64,000 bases of DNA from Bermanella sp047621325 (GTDB taxonomy: Bacteria; Pseudomonadota; Gammaproteobacteria; Pseudomonadales; Oceanobacteraceae). Location of the stretch: NCBI GenBank assembly GCA_047621325.1, contig JBLHLT010000015.1, forward strand, positions 1-64,000. The letters run 5' to 3'. The notes under the pieces are model-generated. The model was not told where the DNA came from and did no database searches. It saw nothing but the letters and a program-made list of their open reading frames with translations. The translations under genes were made by a program, and so were the position numbers. Of the stretch, positions 34,051 through 43,263 are shown one piece after another (position 1 is the stretch's first letter; each line of letters begins with the position of its first letter).

Positions 34051-36732
34051 CTAAAATTCTTGCCAATCATCGTCATCATCTTTGACCACTGGTCGACTTG
34101 CAGTAGACGGCTTATGGCTATTAGTTGAAGATGCACTAGGTTTTGCCTGAGAAGGTTTAGGTGAGCTATGGCTCATCATGGCAGGTTGATGCCCCATGGG
34201 ATTATGAACATCGGAACCGGATGCAACCTTAAAGAAACCAACTAGGTCGAGCATATTTTTGGCTTGCTCGGTCATGGTTTCGCTGGCAGCCGATGCTTCT
34301 TCTACTAATGCAGCATTCTGCTGCGTCATTTCGTCCATTTGGCTAATGGCTTTATTAACTTGCTCGATACCACTGGCTTGTTCCTCTGATGCAGAACTGA
34401 TTTCTTTAATCATGGTATTCACTTTTTCAACGGCATCTACAATCTCAGCCAATGTTTGACCTGATTTATTAACAAGATCGGTACCGTTATCCACTTTTTC
34501 AACACTATCGCGAATTAAGTCTTTAATTTCTTTTGCCGCACCCGCACTGCGTTGTGCCAGGTTTCTCACTTCACCAGCAACCACCGCAAAGCCCTTGCCT
34601 TGCTCGCCTGCGCGAGCTGCTTCAACCGCCGCGTTTAAGGCCAATAAGTTTGTTTGGAAAGCAATTTCATCAATCACACCAATGATATCTGCAATTTTTT
34701 TACTAGAGGTGTTGATTTCTTCCATCGCGCCAACCGCTTTGCTAACCACTTCACCACCTTTTTGCGCTTTCTCTTGGGCATTAGCAGCAAGGTTATTGGC
34801 ATGGGATGCGTTCTCACTGGTTTGACGAACCGAACTGGTCATTTCTTCCATACTAGACGCGGTTTCTTCGAGACTTGATGCTTGCTCTTCGGTGCGTTGG
34901 CTTAAATCTGTATTGCCTTGGGCAATCTCGGTAGAGCCTGTACTAACCGTATTAGCGGATTCACGTATGCGGCCAATGACATCCGTCAATCTGTCTCCGG
35001 TATCATTCGCGTCTTGTTTTAATTTACCAAAAATACCTTCATAGTCCGCTTCTATACGCTCATCTAGTTTACCATGTGCCATTGCATCCAATACTCGAGC
35101 CGTATCATTAATAACGTTTTCAGAAATGGTCATTAGACTATTAAGCCCCATGCATAAATTTTTAAAGAAACCACTCTTATCGTCAATTGTGGCACGCAAA
35201 CTTAATTCGCCTTTACCGGCCGATGCAATAATATTATCGACTTCACGCTCTACTACTACTTCTTCAGTACGATCATTCCATTCAACCACTGTACCTAAAC
35301 GATCACCGTCCGCACTTACGATAGGATTCGCAATAAGTGAAAAAGTGCGGCCGCCGACTTCTATCTGTGTGCGATAGGTCGATTTAAGTGCCGATAACAT
35401 TTGTCTTTGATGCGCTGGATTTTTATGGAAAATATCGATATTGCTACCAAGTACTTGATTCGCAGAGAAATTAGGTAAATCTTTGCGTACATCTGTTTCA
35501 GCTGTACGTAACATACTTCCCACAGCCTCGTTTAGGTAAATAACATTTTGATCATTGTCTGCAATCATTGTGTTAGACGTACAAGCATCAAGAGCTAAAC
35601 GAACACGTGAGTTTTCATCCGAAATTCGCTTCTGCTCTTCTTCGAAGGCTAACTTCTCGGTCATATCAGCCCACTCTACCACCGTACCAATACGCGCTTT
35701 AGCTTCATTAAAGATTGGATTCACGATCAAAGAAAAAGTACGGTCACCTAATTTCAATCGGGCTTTATGTGTACTTGTTAGCTTATCAAGCATAGATCGC
35801 TGATAACCTGGGTCTTTATGGAAAATATCTATATTTTGATTCAGTACATTACTTGAAGAAAAACTAGGTATGCTTTTTTTAATATCAGACTCGGCTGCAA
35901 CAAACATATCCTTTACACCTTTATTGGTATAAACAAGATTATAATTTTCATCCGCGACCATTAAACATGACTCTGCACAGGAATTTAATGCTAATTTAAT
36001 TCTAGAATTTGAGATATTATCAATTTTTTGCGCTGTTACATCTGTGGCAAATTTAATTACTTTATATGGTTTACCATCTTCACCTATAATAGGATTATAA
36101 GAGGCTTGAATCCAAACTTCTTTTCCGCCCTTGCCTAGACGTTTATATTCTTCAGATTCAAATTCACCATTATTCAATCTATGCCAAAATTCTTTATATT
36201 CGTTACTTACTTTGTATTCAGGCTCTACAAAAATACTATGGTGTTTACCTTTAATTTCATCTAAAGAATACCCAAGTACACTTAAGAAATTATTATTTGC
36301 CTCTATAATAGTGCCATCCATATTAAATTCGATAACGGCTTGTACTTTGTCAATGGCAACGACCTTCTCAGCATTCTCTCTCGCTTTATTAGTATCACTA
36401 GGTACCAATGATTTTACGCTATTGCGTAAGTTAACCATGGTATATATTAACTTGGCTAATTCATCTTGACCCTTTACGCTTGGCTCATAACTATAATCAC
36501 CGTTTGCGGTTGTATTCGCACTGCGAGTTGCCAGCGCTAAAACCGTTAAAATTTTGTGAGCTTGCATCCAATGCGCAATTAATCCCGCACCACACAGCAA
36601 ACTAAGCACAATAAGAGCAGCGCCTGCTTGCTGTTGAGGTATTGAAATAAAAGCATATATCAATCCAATAAGAGGCAATATCCAAGGCACTAGAAATTTG
36701 TACTGTATACTCATCCGGCTCAAGCTATCCAT
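34051..36732 (-). CDS. Methyl-accepting chemotaxis protein with three PAS domains
   Basis: 893 residues. Two N-terminal membrane helices (~12-30 and 35-52) have almost no periplasmic loop. PAS1 follows at ~110-232 (FNMDGTIIEANNNFLSVLGY). PAS2 (~243-365) and PAS3 (~374-495) are obvious tandem duplicates, sharing NQNIDIFHKDPGYQR/GSNIDIFHKNPAHQR and GTVVEW. A HAMP-like linker and the receptor signalling hairpin follow (EIAFQTNLLALNAAVEAARAGEQGKGFAVVAGEVRNLA around 680-715). The C-terminus is acidic and ends DWQEF, a CheR/CheB-tethering pentapeptide of NWETF type. The PAS content and missing periplasmic domain suggest an internal signal such as redox or energy state. Confidence 0.94.
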   Translation of the reverse strand: MDSLSRMSIQYKFLVPWILPLIGLIYAFISIPQQQAGAALIVLSLLCGAGLIAHWMQAHKILTVLALATRSANTTANGDYSYEPSVKGQDELAKLIYTMVNLRNSVKSLVPSDTNKARENAEKVVAIDKVQAVIEFNMDGTIIEANNNFLSVLGYSLDEIKGKHHSIFVEPEYKVSNEYKEFWHRLNNGEFESEEYKRLGKGGKEVWIQASYNPIIGEDGKPYKVIKFATDVTAQKIDNISNSRIKLALNSCAESCLMVADENYNLVYTNKGVKDMFVAAESDIKKSIPSFSSSNVLNQNIDIFHKDPGYQRSMLDKLTSTHKARLKLGDRTFSLIVNPIFNEAKARIGTVVEWADMTEKLAFEEEQKRISDENSRVRLALDACTSNTMIADNDQNVIYLNEAVGSMLRTAETDVRKDLPNFSANQVLGSNIDIFHKNPAHQRQMLSALKSTYRTQIEVGGRTFSLIANPIVSADGDRLGTVVEWNDRTEEVVVEREVDNIIASAGKGELSLRATIDDKSGFFKNLCMGLNSLMTISENVINDTARVLDAMAHGKLDERIEADYEGIFGKLKQDANDTGDRLTDVIGRIRESANTVSTGSTEIAQGNTDLSQRTEEQASSLEETASSMEEMTSSVRQTSENASHANNLAANAQEKAQKGGEVVSKAVGAMEEINTSSKKIADIIGVIDEIAFQTNLLALNAAVEAARAGEQGKGFAVVAGEVRNLAQRSAGAAKEIKDLIRDSVEKVDNGTDLVNKSGQTLAEIVDAVEKVNTMIKEISSASEEQASGIEQVNKAISQMDEMTQQNAALVEEASAASETMTEQAKNMLDLVGFFKVASGSDVHNPMGHQPAMMSHSSPKPSQAKPSASSTNSHKPSTASRPVVKDDDDDWQEF

Positions 36733-36743
36733 TTTACACCCAC

Positions 36744-37238
36744 CTAATCATCAATCGTTAAAAGATTTTCGAGTTCTAATAGAATCACCATGTTTTTATT
36801 CACGGTAACTAATCCCTTTATAAAATTTGAGTTTTGGTTATCACCTAAACCTTTATTTTTTTCCTCACCAATAGGCACGTCATATACATCACTAATGGCA
36901 TCGACAATAATTCCCATGGTGCGTGTGCCACTGGCTGTGAATATTTTTAGTACAATTACAACGGTTTCATCTCCGTATTCCACTTTCGACAAATCAAATC
37001 TCAAACGCAAATCCATGATAGGAACAATGGTGCCGCGTAAATTAATGACACCTTTTAAATACTTTGGACTATTGGGTATGGGTGTCGCTGACTCCCAGCC
37101 TCGAATTTCTTGGACCGCCAGTATATCAACCCCATATTCTTCATCTGCCATAATGAACGTTAAATATTGTTCGGTCAGAACCCCATCTTCGAATCCAGCA
37201 CGCTGATCTTGTTTTTCCATCTCATTAGTTGCAGTCAT
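36744..37238 (-). CDS. cheW: CheW coupling protein of the embedded module
   Basis: 164 residues in a single CheW domain (YLTFIMADEEYGVDILAVQEIRGWE, YLKGVINLRGTIVPIMDLRLRF, GIIVDAISDVYDVP). It is diverged from the other CheW at 6868-7350. It lies between cheA (15 bp upstream) and the MCP gene (11 bp downstream). It should couple this MCP to the CheA encoded next to it. Confidence 0.95.
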   Translation of the reverse strand: MTATNEMEKQDQRAGFEDGVLTEQYLTFIMADEEYGVDILAVQEIRGWESATPIPNSPKYLKGVINLRGTIVPIMDLRLRFDLSKVEYGDETVVIVLKIFTASGTRTMGIIVDAISDVYDVPIGEEKNKGLGDNQNSNFIKGLVTVNKNMVILLELENLLTIDD

Positions 37239-37253
37239 ATGATCGGCTTTCCA

Positions 37254-39428
37254 CTATGCGGCTTTATGGCTACCATCAATAATCTTTGATGATGTCCCAC
37301 TCATTTTTGACAAACTGCTAATATCCACGATGAGTGCAACGGTACCATCGCCTAATATGGTTGCACCTGAAATACCATCTACACGCTTATAGTTCTCTTC
37401 GAGACTTTTTATGACGACTTGCTGTTGCCCTAATAACTCATCGACCAGCACACCCATTTTTTCACCATCTGTTTCCACAACAACAATGATACTGTCTTCT
37501 ATTGGTTTCTTTTCTTTTTCGATATTAAATACGCTATCTAATTCAAGAATAGGTACGTACTCATCTCGTAGTTGTAATACATCACTGTGCCCACCTACAT
37601 GGTTTATCGCCCTATCGTCTAATTGAATAGATTCAACAATGCTCACTAATGGGAATATATAAATTTCCTTGCCAACCTTCACCAACTGACCATCTAAAAT
37701 CGCCAATGTTAGAGGTAGACGAATAACAAATCGTGAGCCCTTCCCTCGCTCTGAACTAACATCAATAGAGCCATTAAGTGCCGCTATATTTCTACGCACG
37801 ACATCCATCCCTACACCACGACCGGACAAATCACTCACAACATCAGCAGTCGAAAACCCAGGTTGAAAAATAAGATCAAATATTTGGTCCTGGCTTAAAT
37901 TCGCGCCTTCTAATACCAAACCCTTTTCAATGGCTTTTTCGAGTATTCGATCGGTATTTAAACCGGCACCATCATCTTTAATTTCAATCACTATATTGCC
38001 GCTTTGATGATATGCATCGAGTTTGACCGTACCCGTTTCTGGTTTACCAGCCGCTACGCGTATTGCTGGTAATTCAATACCGTGATCAATGGAGTTTCGA
38101 ATAAGGTGCACCATTGGGTCACCTATTTTTTCCATTACTGTTTTATCAAGTTCGGTATTTTCGCCAGACATGACTAATTCAATTTTTTTATCAAGGGAAA
38201 TACTGACGTCTCGTACCAATCTAGGAAAACGACTGAATACAAAACTTATCGGCATCATGCGAATCTTCATCACGCTTTCTTGTAGTTCGCGGGTGTTATG
38301 TTCAAGCTGAGCCAAGCCTTCTTGTAAACGCTGCACTCGGGTTATATCAAAATTTTGACCTAACTGACCTAACATAGATTGAGTAATAACAAGCTCACCA
38401 ACCATATTGATTAAACTATCGACTTTATCAATGCTTACCCGTATAGATGAACTTTCTTGTGTTTTTACGGGCGATTTTGATTTTGCGGTTTCTGGTGCTT
38501 TATTAATAACTGGCGCGACGAGTGGTTTCTCTTTTTCTGCAACCTGTTGTTCTGGGAGTGATTTATTATTTTCAGGCTCATCAATTTCATGTTCAACCGC
38601 TACGTTATTATTAACGTGCAAGGCGTTATCGGTTATTACATGCATCTCGCTAATGGTACTGCCTGAAACATTAACACTACCCGGTAATTCAGTAATTATT
38701 ATTTCAGCATCGTCCAATACCCATTCAAATACTTCTTCAATATCTGATTTCTCTATGGGTTTTTCAATCCGAATATCCCACGCTAAATAACACTTTTCTG
38801 GATCTAGACTAATAAATTCAGGTAAGCGATCTGCATCTAAGGTCACTTGCATCTGGTTATCACATAGTTCAGCCAGCTGACGAAACATACGCGTAGGCTC
38901 ATTACCCGTTTGTAAAATTTCTAATTCTGGAATAAAACGAATATGCCAACCACCTGTCGGTGAAGGCTCATTGGATTCAATATTTACTGGTGGCGTCGCA
39001 GGTGGCTCATCAGATGAATTTTCTTGCTCAACTGAAACGTCTCCATTGAGTATCGCTTCAAATTGTGATTTTAGATTTTTGCTTTCCGTTAAATCAGGCT
39101 CACTACCGGATTGCAAGCCTTGTAATAACTCACGAATACAATCAACACTTTGTAATAACAAATTTTGGATCGCGTGACTCATTCCACGCTGTCCACTGCG
39201 AACCTGATCAAGTAGTGTTTCTAATACATGAGTAAAATCGGCTACTTGGGTAAAACCAAATGTACCGGCACCGCCTTTCATTGAATGCGCGGCACGAAAT
39301 ATGGTGTTGATGACCTCAGCGTCTGGTTCCTGCAAGTCTAATTCGAGCAGGCCTTGTTCCATCGCGTCTAAGCCTTCATAACTCTCTTCATAAAAGACTT
39401 GATGAAATTGGCTAAGATCAACACTCAT
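37254..39428 (-). CDS. cheA: CheA histidine kinase of the embedded module
   Basis: 724 residues. The HPt domain has H48 (AAHSMKGGAGTFGF). An intermediate region (~160-250) contains a compact fold with IRFIPELEILQTGNEPTRMFRQLAEL, resembling a P2/P2-like response-regulator-binding domain. Dimerisation starts at IRVSIDKVDSLINMVGELVIT. The ATPase domain has HLIRNSIDHGIELPAI, DDGAGLN and GRGVGMDVVRRN. A CheW-like domain closes it. Its organisation is more canonical than the motility CheA, whose linker is repetitive. Its partner is probably the CheY 4 bp upstream. Confidence 0.95.
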   Translation of the reverse strand: MSVDLSQFHQVFYEESYEGLDAMEQGLLELDLQEPDAEVINTIFRAAHSMKGGAGTFGFTQVADFTHVLETLLDQVRSGQRGMSHAIQNLLLQSVDCIRELLQGLQSGSEPDLTESKNLKSQFEAILNGDVSVEQENSSDEPPATPPVNIESNEPSPTGGWHIRFIPELEILQTGNEPTRMFRQLAELCDNQMQVTLDADRLPEFISLDPEKCYLAWDIRIEKPIEKSDIEEVFEWVLDDAEIIITELPGSVNVSGSTISEMHVITDNALHVNNNVAVEHEIDEPENNKSLPEQQVAEKEKPLVAPVINKAPETAKSKSPVKTQESSSIRVSIDKVDSLINMVGELVITQSMLGQLGQNFDITRVQRLQEGLAQLEHNTRELQESVMKIRMMPISFVFSRFPRLVRDVSISLDKKIELVMSGENTELDKTVMEKIGDPMVHLIRNSIDHGIELPAIRVAAGKPETGTVKLDAYHQSGNIVIEIKDDGAGLNTDRILEKAIEKGLVLEGANLSQDQIFDLIFQPGFSTADVVSDLSGRGVGMDVVRRNIAALNGSIDVSSERGKGSRFVIRLPLTLAILDGQLVKVGKEIYIFPLVSIVESIQLDDRAINHVGGHSDVLQLRDEYVPILELDSVFNIEKEKKPIEDSIIVVVETDGEKMGVLVDELLGQQQVVIKSLEENYKRVDGISGATILGDGTVALIVDISSLSKMSGTSSKIIDGSHKAA

Positions 39429-39432
39429 AACG

Positions 39433-39795
39433 TTACCCCAGTACTTTCTTTATGGTAGATAGTAATTGTTCAGGGTTGAATGGTTTTACAATCCAGCCTG
39501 TGGCCCCTGCGCTTTTACCTTCTAGCTTTTTATCCCCTGCTGACTCGGTCGTCAGCATGAGTATGGGAGTAAATTTATAGCTTGGGAGTTGTCTTAGATT
39601 TCGGCACAGTTCAATGCCATCCATATTTGGCATATTCACATCACTGAGCACAAGATCAACGCCTTGTTGATTTGCGAGATTTAGTGCCTCAACCCCATCG
39701 CATGCTTCTAACACATCGTGGCCTGCGCCTTTTAATGTGAAGCTCACCATTTGACGCATGGAGGCTGAATCATCAACTGCTAGTATTTTTGCCAT
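39433..39795 (-). CDS. cheY: CheY-like response regulator of the embedded module
   Basis: 120 residues from the ATG at 39795, which has GGAGG 8 nt upstream. A longer frame starting at GTG 39822 would overlap the STAS gene and has no ribosome site. The receiver has DD at 8-9, D52 (LVLSDVNMPNMDG), Thr in MLTTESAG and Lys in VKPF. It resembles single-domain CheY proteins linked to non-motor or ancillary che systems more than the motor CheY at 15290. Whether it reaches FliM is not clear. Confidence 0.92.
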   Translation of the reverse strand: MAKILAVDDSASMRQMVSFTLKGAGHDVLEACDGVEALNLANQQGVDLVLSDVNMPNMDGIELCRNLRQLPSYKFTPILMLTTESAGDKKLEGKSAGATGWIVKPFNPEQLLSTIKKVLG

Positions 39796-39811
39796 AATTT
39801 GGCCTCCCTCT

Positions 39812-40093
39812 TTAATTTCCACTCAATCCGATATATTCATCAATACCTAATAATTTAGCGGTTGATACAACTTGCTCGGATGGATTGGGCCATGTGAGCT
39901 TGCGGTTATCTTTCGCGAGAGCCTGATGAAAACTAAACAGAAGTTGTAATACGGATGTGTCTATTTGCTCAACACTAGTTGATTGGATCTCAATATCATT
40001 GCCAGATTGAATCAAGCCTTCCATTTGCCCATGCAGCTCCTCTGCCTTAACTATGGTACAGCGAGTACCTAAGTCGATTTTGTCCATATCCAT
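39812..40093 (-). CDS. STAS-domain protein heading the embedded che module
   Basis: 93 residues forming a STAS (anti-sigma antagonist) fold: LGTRCTIVKAEELHGQMEGLIQSGNDIEIQSTSVEQIDTSVLQLLFSFHQAL. The usual phospho-serine site DSSxxG is replaced by IDTSVLQLL, so Thr or Ser could be modified. AGGG lies about 9 nt ahead of the ATG. STAS proteins head several accessory chemosensory clusters next to cheY and cheA, but their role there is unclear. It is the first gene after fliJ, separated by 88 bp of AT-rich sequence that may contain a promoter. Confidence 0.85.
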   Translation of the reverse strand: MDMDKIDLGTRCTIVKAEELHGQMEGLIQSGNDIEIQSTSVEQIDTSVLQLLFSFHQALAKDNRKLTWPNPSEQVVSTAKLLGIDEYIGLSGN

Positions 40094-40181
40094 TTTTTAC
40101 AGCCCTTAATTCATCTACTCATAATGTTAGACGTTATTACAAGAATTCGTCGGGGTTTAATTAATTTTTTTTTATTAATAA

Positions 40182-40631
40182 TTACGAGCTATGAAGACGA
40201 TGTAGTTGTGCACCAATATCATCTAAAAATTTTTGTAACTGTTGGTTTTCTGACGCTATAGCCTGCTCATTCAGTCGAGTTTCTAACTTTTCATAACTCT
40301 TCAATTTTTGATTAAGCGTCTGATAAATGGACTGGGCTTTAGCAAGCTGTTCTTTAACTTGATAGATGTGGTTATTTTGCTGGGCGATCGCATCACTAAT
40401 TTGATGCATGAAAGATTCGAATTGTTGTATCTGCAACCCCGATACTTTTATGCTGGCTTGGGTTTGAAAATTTTCTCGATAGTCTTGCTGATAACCAAGC
40501 AATGTATTGCTTTTTTCTTGTTCACTATTGAGTTTTTGTTGTAAAGCACCGATATAGGTTAATGCTTCATTCACCGCATTTTGGGCAATTTGGACGAGGG
40601 GTTTTATGCGTTTTGCTCGCTCTGTGCTCAT
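40182..40631 (-). CDS. fliJ: FliJ, flagellar export chaperone escort
   Basis: 149 residues, almost wholly alpha-helical with coiled-coil heptads and rich in Gln (QQKLNSEQEKSNTLLGYQQDYRENF). FliJ resembles the gamma subunit of F1-ATPase and sits in the FliI hexamer, coupling it to FlhA. It is immediately after fliI with a 4-bp overlap. Sequence conservation in this family is low; size, helix content and position support the name. Confidence 0.88.
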   Translation of the reverse strand: MSTERAKRIKPLVQIAQNAVNEALTYIGALQQKLNSEQEKSNTLLGYQQDYRENFQTQASIKVSGLQIQQFESFMHQISDAIAQQNNHIYQVKEQLAKAQSIYQTLNQKLKSYEKLETRLNEQAIASENQQLQKFLDDIGAQLHRLHSS

Positions 40632-41995
40632 GGCGAATCAGCTTGACCTTGTGGCTCTTGGCGACGACCAAGGGCTTCGTTTAATATCATATTTAATCCC
40701 TCCATACTTTCATTAATTGAAATGGCTTGGTTTAAATCTTGAGCAAGATAGGCTTTCATGACTGGGTTTAAGCGCACCGCTAAATCCAGCTCTGGATTGC
40801 TGCCAGGGTTGTACGCACCTACACTGATTAAATCTTTATTTTGTTGATACAAACTATATAAGTATTTAAATTTTTGCGCTGACTTGAGTGTTGCGCTCTC
40901 CACAATTTGTGGCATAGCCCGACTAATTGACGCTTCGATATCAATGGCGGGATACTGCCCTTCTTCGGCTAGACGGCGACTTAATACAACATGGCCATCT
41001 AATATTGCCCGCGCCGAATCCGCGATAGGGTCTTGTAGATCATCCCCTTCGGTCAGTACGGTATAAAACGCGGTGATGGAGCCACCTCCTGGTGGGCCAT
41101 TCCCCGTACGCTCAACTAATTTAGGAATTTTGGCAAACACCGATGGCGGATACCCTTTTGTTGCAGGTGGTTCACCCACCGCTAGTGCAATTTCCCGCTG
41201 CGCTTGGCCGTAACGGGTAAGGCTATCCATGAGTAATAAAACATCTTTGCCTTCATCACGAAAATATTCGGCAATGGCGGTGCTTAAAGACGCTGCGCGC
41301 ATGCGCATAATTGGGCTATCGTCGGCTGGGCTTGCCACCACCACCGCCCTTTTCAAACCTTCTTCACCTAATATATCTTGAATAAATTCTTGTACTTCAC
41401 GACCACGCTCACCTACCAAGCCAACTACAACAATATCGGCCGATGTAAAACGTGTCATCATCCCCAGCAGCACACTTTTTCCAACACCAGAGCCTGCAAA
41501 TAACCCCATGCGCTGACCCCTGCCAACGGTTAACAATGCATTAATCGCCCGGATGCCAACGTCCATTGTTTCGCGAATGGGCGCGCGCTTCATGGGGTTT
41601 ATTATTTTGCCTTCAAGACTAATAAATTCATTACTGACTATGTCACCTAACCCATCTAAAGGCTGACCCGCGCCATTTAAAACACGACCTAATAAACCGT
41701 AGCCTGCCGGAATTTGATCGCCATCTAAAATAGGCGTCACTTTCGCACCCGGTGATAACCCCTGTACGGGTTCGATGGGCATTAAGAAAAATCGATCACG
41801 GTCAAAGCCCACCACTTCGGCTTCGATATGATCTCGCCCTTGCTCAACCCAACAACGATCACCTACTTTGACTTTACAGCCCACGGCCTCCATGGTTAAG
41901 CCGACCATGCGGGTGAGCTGACCTGACACCAAAGGTTGGCATTGGTATTCACCGTGCTCTTTTAACCAGCGTATTGATTTAAGACTCATGATCAT
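40628..41995 (-). CDS. fliI: FliI, flagellar export ATPase
   Basis: 455 residues. Walker A is GLFAGSGVGKSVLLG and the Walker B region is VLLLMDSLTRYGQAQREIALAVGEPPATKGYPPS, the F1-beta-like signature of FliI. The N-terminal domain binds FliH. It overlaps fliH by 17 bp. Two ATGs are close together (41995 and 41989); AAGAAG is better placed for the second. Confidence 0.97.
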   Translation of the reverse strand: MIMSLKSIRWLKEHGEYQCQPLVSGQLTRMVGLTMEAVGCKVKVGDRCWVEQGRDHIEAEVVGFDRDRFFLMPIEPVQGLSPGAKVTPILDGDQIPAGYGLLGRVLNGAGQPLDGLGDIVSNEFISLEGKIINPMKRAPIRETMDVGIRAINALLTVGRGQRMGLFAGSGVGKSVLLGMMTRFTSADIVVVGLVGERGREVQEFIQDILGEEGLKRAVVVASPADDSPIMRMRAASLSTAIAEYFRDEGKDVLLLMDSLTRYGQAQREIALAVGEPPATKGYPPSVFAKIPKLVERTGNGPPGGGSITAFYTVLTEGDDLQDPIADSARAILDGHVVLSRRLAEEGQYPAIDIEASISRAMPQIVESATLKSAQKFKYLYSLYQQNKDLISVGAYNPGSNPELDLAVRLNPVMKAYLAQDLNQAISINESMEGLNMILNEALGRRQEPQGQADSP

Positions 41996-43205
41996 CTTCT
42001 TGGTTAGGTGGCTGGCCCATATCTTTATTTACGTCATTTTTTTCTTCAGATGATGGCGATGCTTGCTCTTCATCTTCGGCCTGTTTTGCATCTGGTGTTA
42101 GGTCTGAAACCGTGTCTTGCGATGCTTCTGTTTCTTGGTTTTCACTTTCTTGGCTTTCTTGGCTTTCTTCACTGGCTGTATTGTCTTTACTTGCTAAAGT
42201 GCTGTTACTTGAATCGATTTGCTCTGGTGTTTCGACTGACTCGTTGCTGCTGTCAACATTTGTACCCACGCCTGTTGATTCAGCCGTTTCAATCTCATCT
42301 AATTCCTGTTGATCTGATTCGCTTTCAATCGCATCTTGGCGTTGCTGCTCACGCTCTAGTTCTTCACTCATCGTCATAACATTAAATTCATCATCTTCGT
42401 CTTCATCTTCATCTTGAGACAATTGCAACTGACGTCGATATTGCTTTTCAATCGTCTGCCAGCGTTCACTTAACGTAAAATTAACGGCACTATAACGCGT
42501 GTGTATTCGACAACCCCCTGCGTCTATTTTTTCAGAAGCATGAGCCTCACCTTCAAACTCACCTTGTTCGATAGCCGCTTCAATAAAGGGTAAGTCCAAT
42601 GGATTCACATCAATTCTCAAGTTACCACTGTCTAACGGCAATGATTCCACAGCCTGCTGAACCAATGAGACAATATGCTCACTGCCTTGACTTAATTCTT
42701 GAGTAACCACAGCCTTAGAGATAGCCAAAACGATGTCAGGAATATTGTCTGACATCTCTTGCCTTTGATTGATTAAATATTGATGAATAGCGGATAAAAT
42801 CGATTTAAAGTGGTTTGTGTTTTTTGCTTGTTCTTGCGTGCCTTTTTCTAATGCTTTTTTTTCACCTTTTTCAAAACCACTGTCGTACCCCAATGTACGA
42901 CCTTCAATTTGTCCTTTTTCTAAGCCCTCAAGATGCCCTGCTTCATAGCCTAATTTTTCACCTTTTTGGCGACCTTCAACAAGTCCCTGTTCAAGGCCTT
43001 CATTAAAGGCTTCTTGACGAATCAATTCTAATTGTTCTGCCGTTAATGGTTCGACTTCAATTTCTTCATCTTCGACCAATACCTCATCGTCTTCGGCATG
43101 CTCTTCACTATGCACAAGATGTTTAGGCTCTGTCCAATACGGAAGATTCCAGCGTTTAGACTCTTTTACTTCGGCAGCGGGTATACGCTCTCGGCGTTCA
43201 GTCAT
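41979..43205 (-). CDS. fliH: FliH, export ATPase regulator with long acidic tail
   Basis: 408 residues against roughly 230-260 in most relatives. Residues ~65-125 carry the FliH hallmark of repeated GxxxG (EGLEQGLVEGRQKGEKLGYEAG). The conserved V-type-ATPase-E-like domain (~130-265) contains ILSAIHQYLINQRQEM and IDAGGCRIHTRYSAVNFTLSERWQ. From ~275 to 408 the sequence is a Glu/Asp/Ser/Gln-rich low-complexity tail with no hydrophobic residues to speak of (ESEDSQ runs). That tail follows the FliI-binding C-terminal domain, an unusual place for an extension. FliH dimers hold FliI and dock it to FliN. Confidence 0.92.
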   Translation of the reverse strand: MTERRERIPAAEVKESKRWNLPYWTEPKHLVHSEEHAEDDEVLVEDEEIEVEPLTAEQLELIRQEAFNEGLEQGLVEGRQKGEKLGYEAGHLEGLEKGQIEGRTLGYDSGFEKGEKKALEKGTQEQAKNTNHFKSILSAIHQYLINQRQEMSDNIPDIVLAISKAVVTQELSQGSEHIVSLVQQAVESLPLDSGNLRIDVNPLDLPFIEAAIEQGEFEGEAHASEKIDAGGCRIHTRYSAVNFTLSERWQTIEKQYRRQLQLSQDEDEDEDDEFNVMTMSEELEREQQRQDAIESESDQQELDEIETAESTGVGTNVDSSNESVETPEQIDSSNSTLASKDNTASEESQESQESENQETEASQDTVSDLTPDAKQAEDEEQASPSSEEKNDVNKDMGQPPNQEDDHES

Positions 43206-43263
43206 AATTACTGCACTCTAAAAATCGGTTGCGTATGAATACAAGTTTAAAATTAAACATGTG

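Noticed and set aside
39796..39822. GTG extension of the second cheY into the STAS gene
   Set aside because: The ATG at 39795 has GGAGG at the right distance and begins MAKILAVDD, as is usual for a receiver domain.
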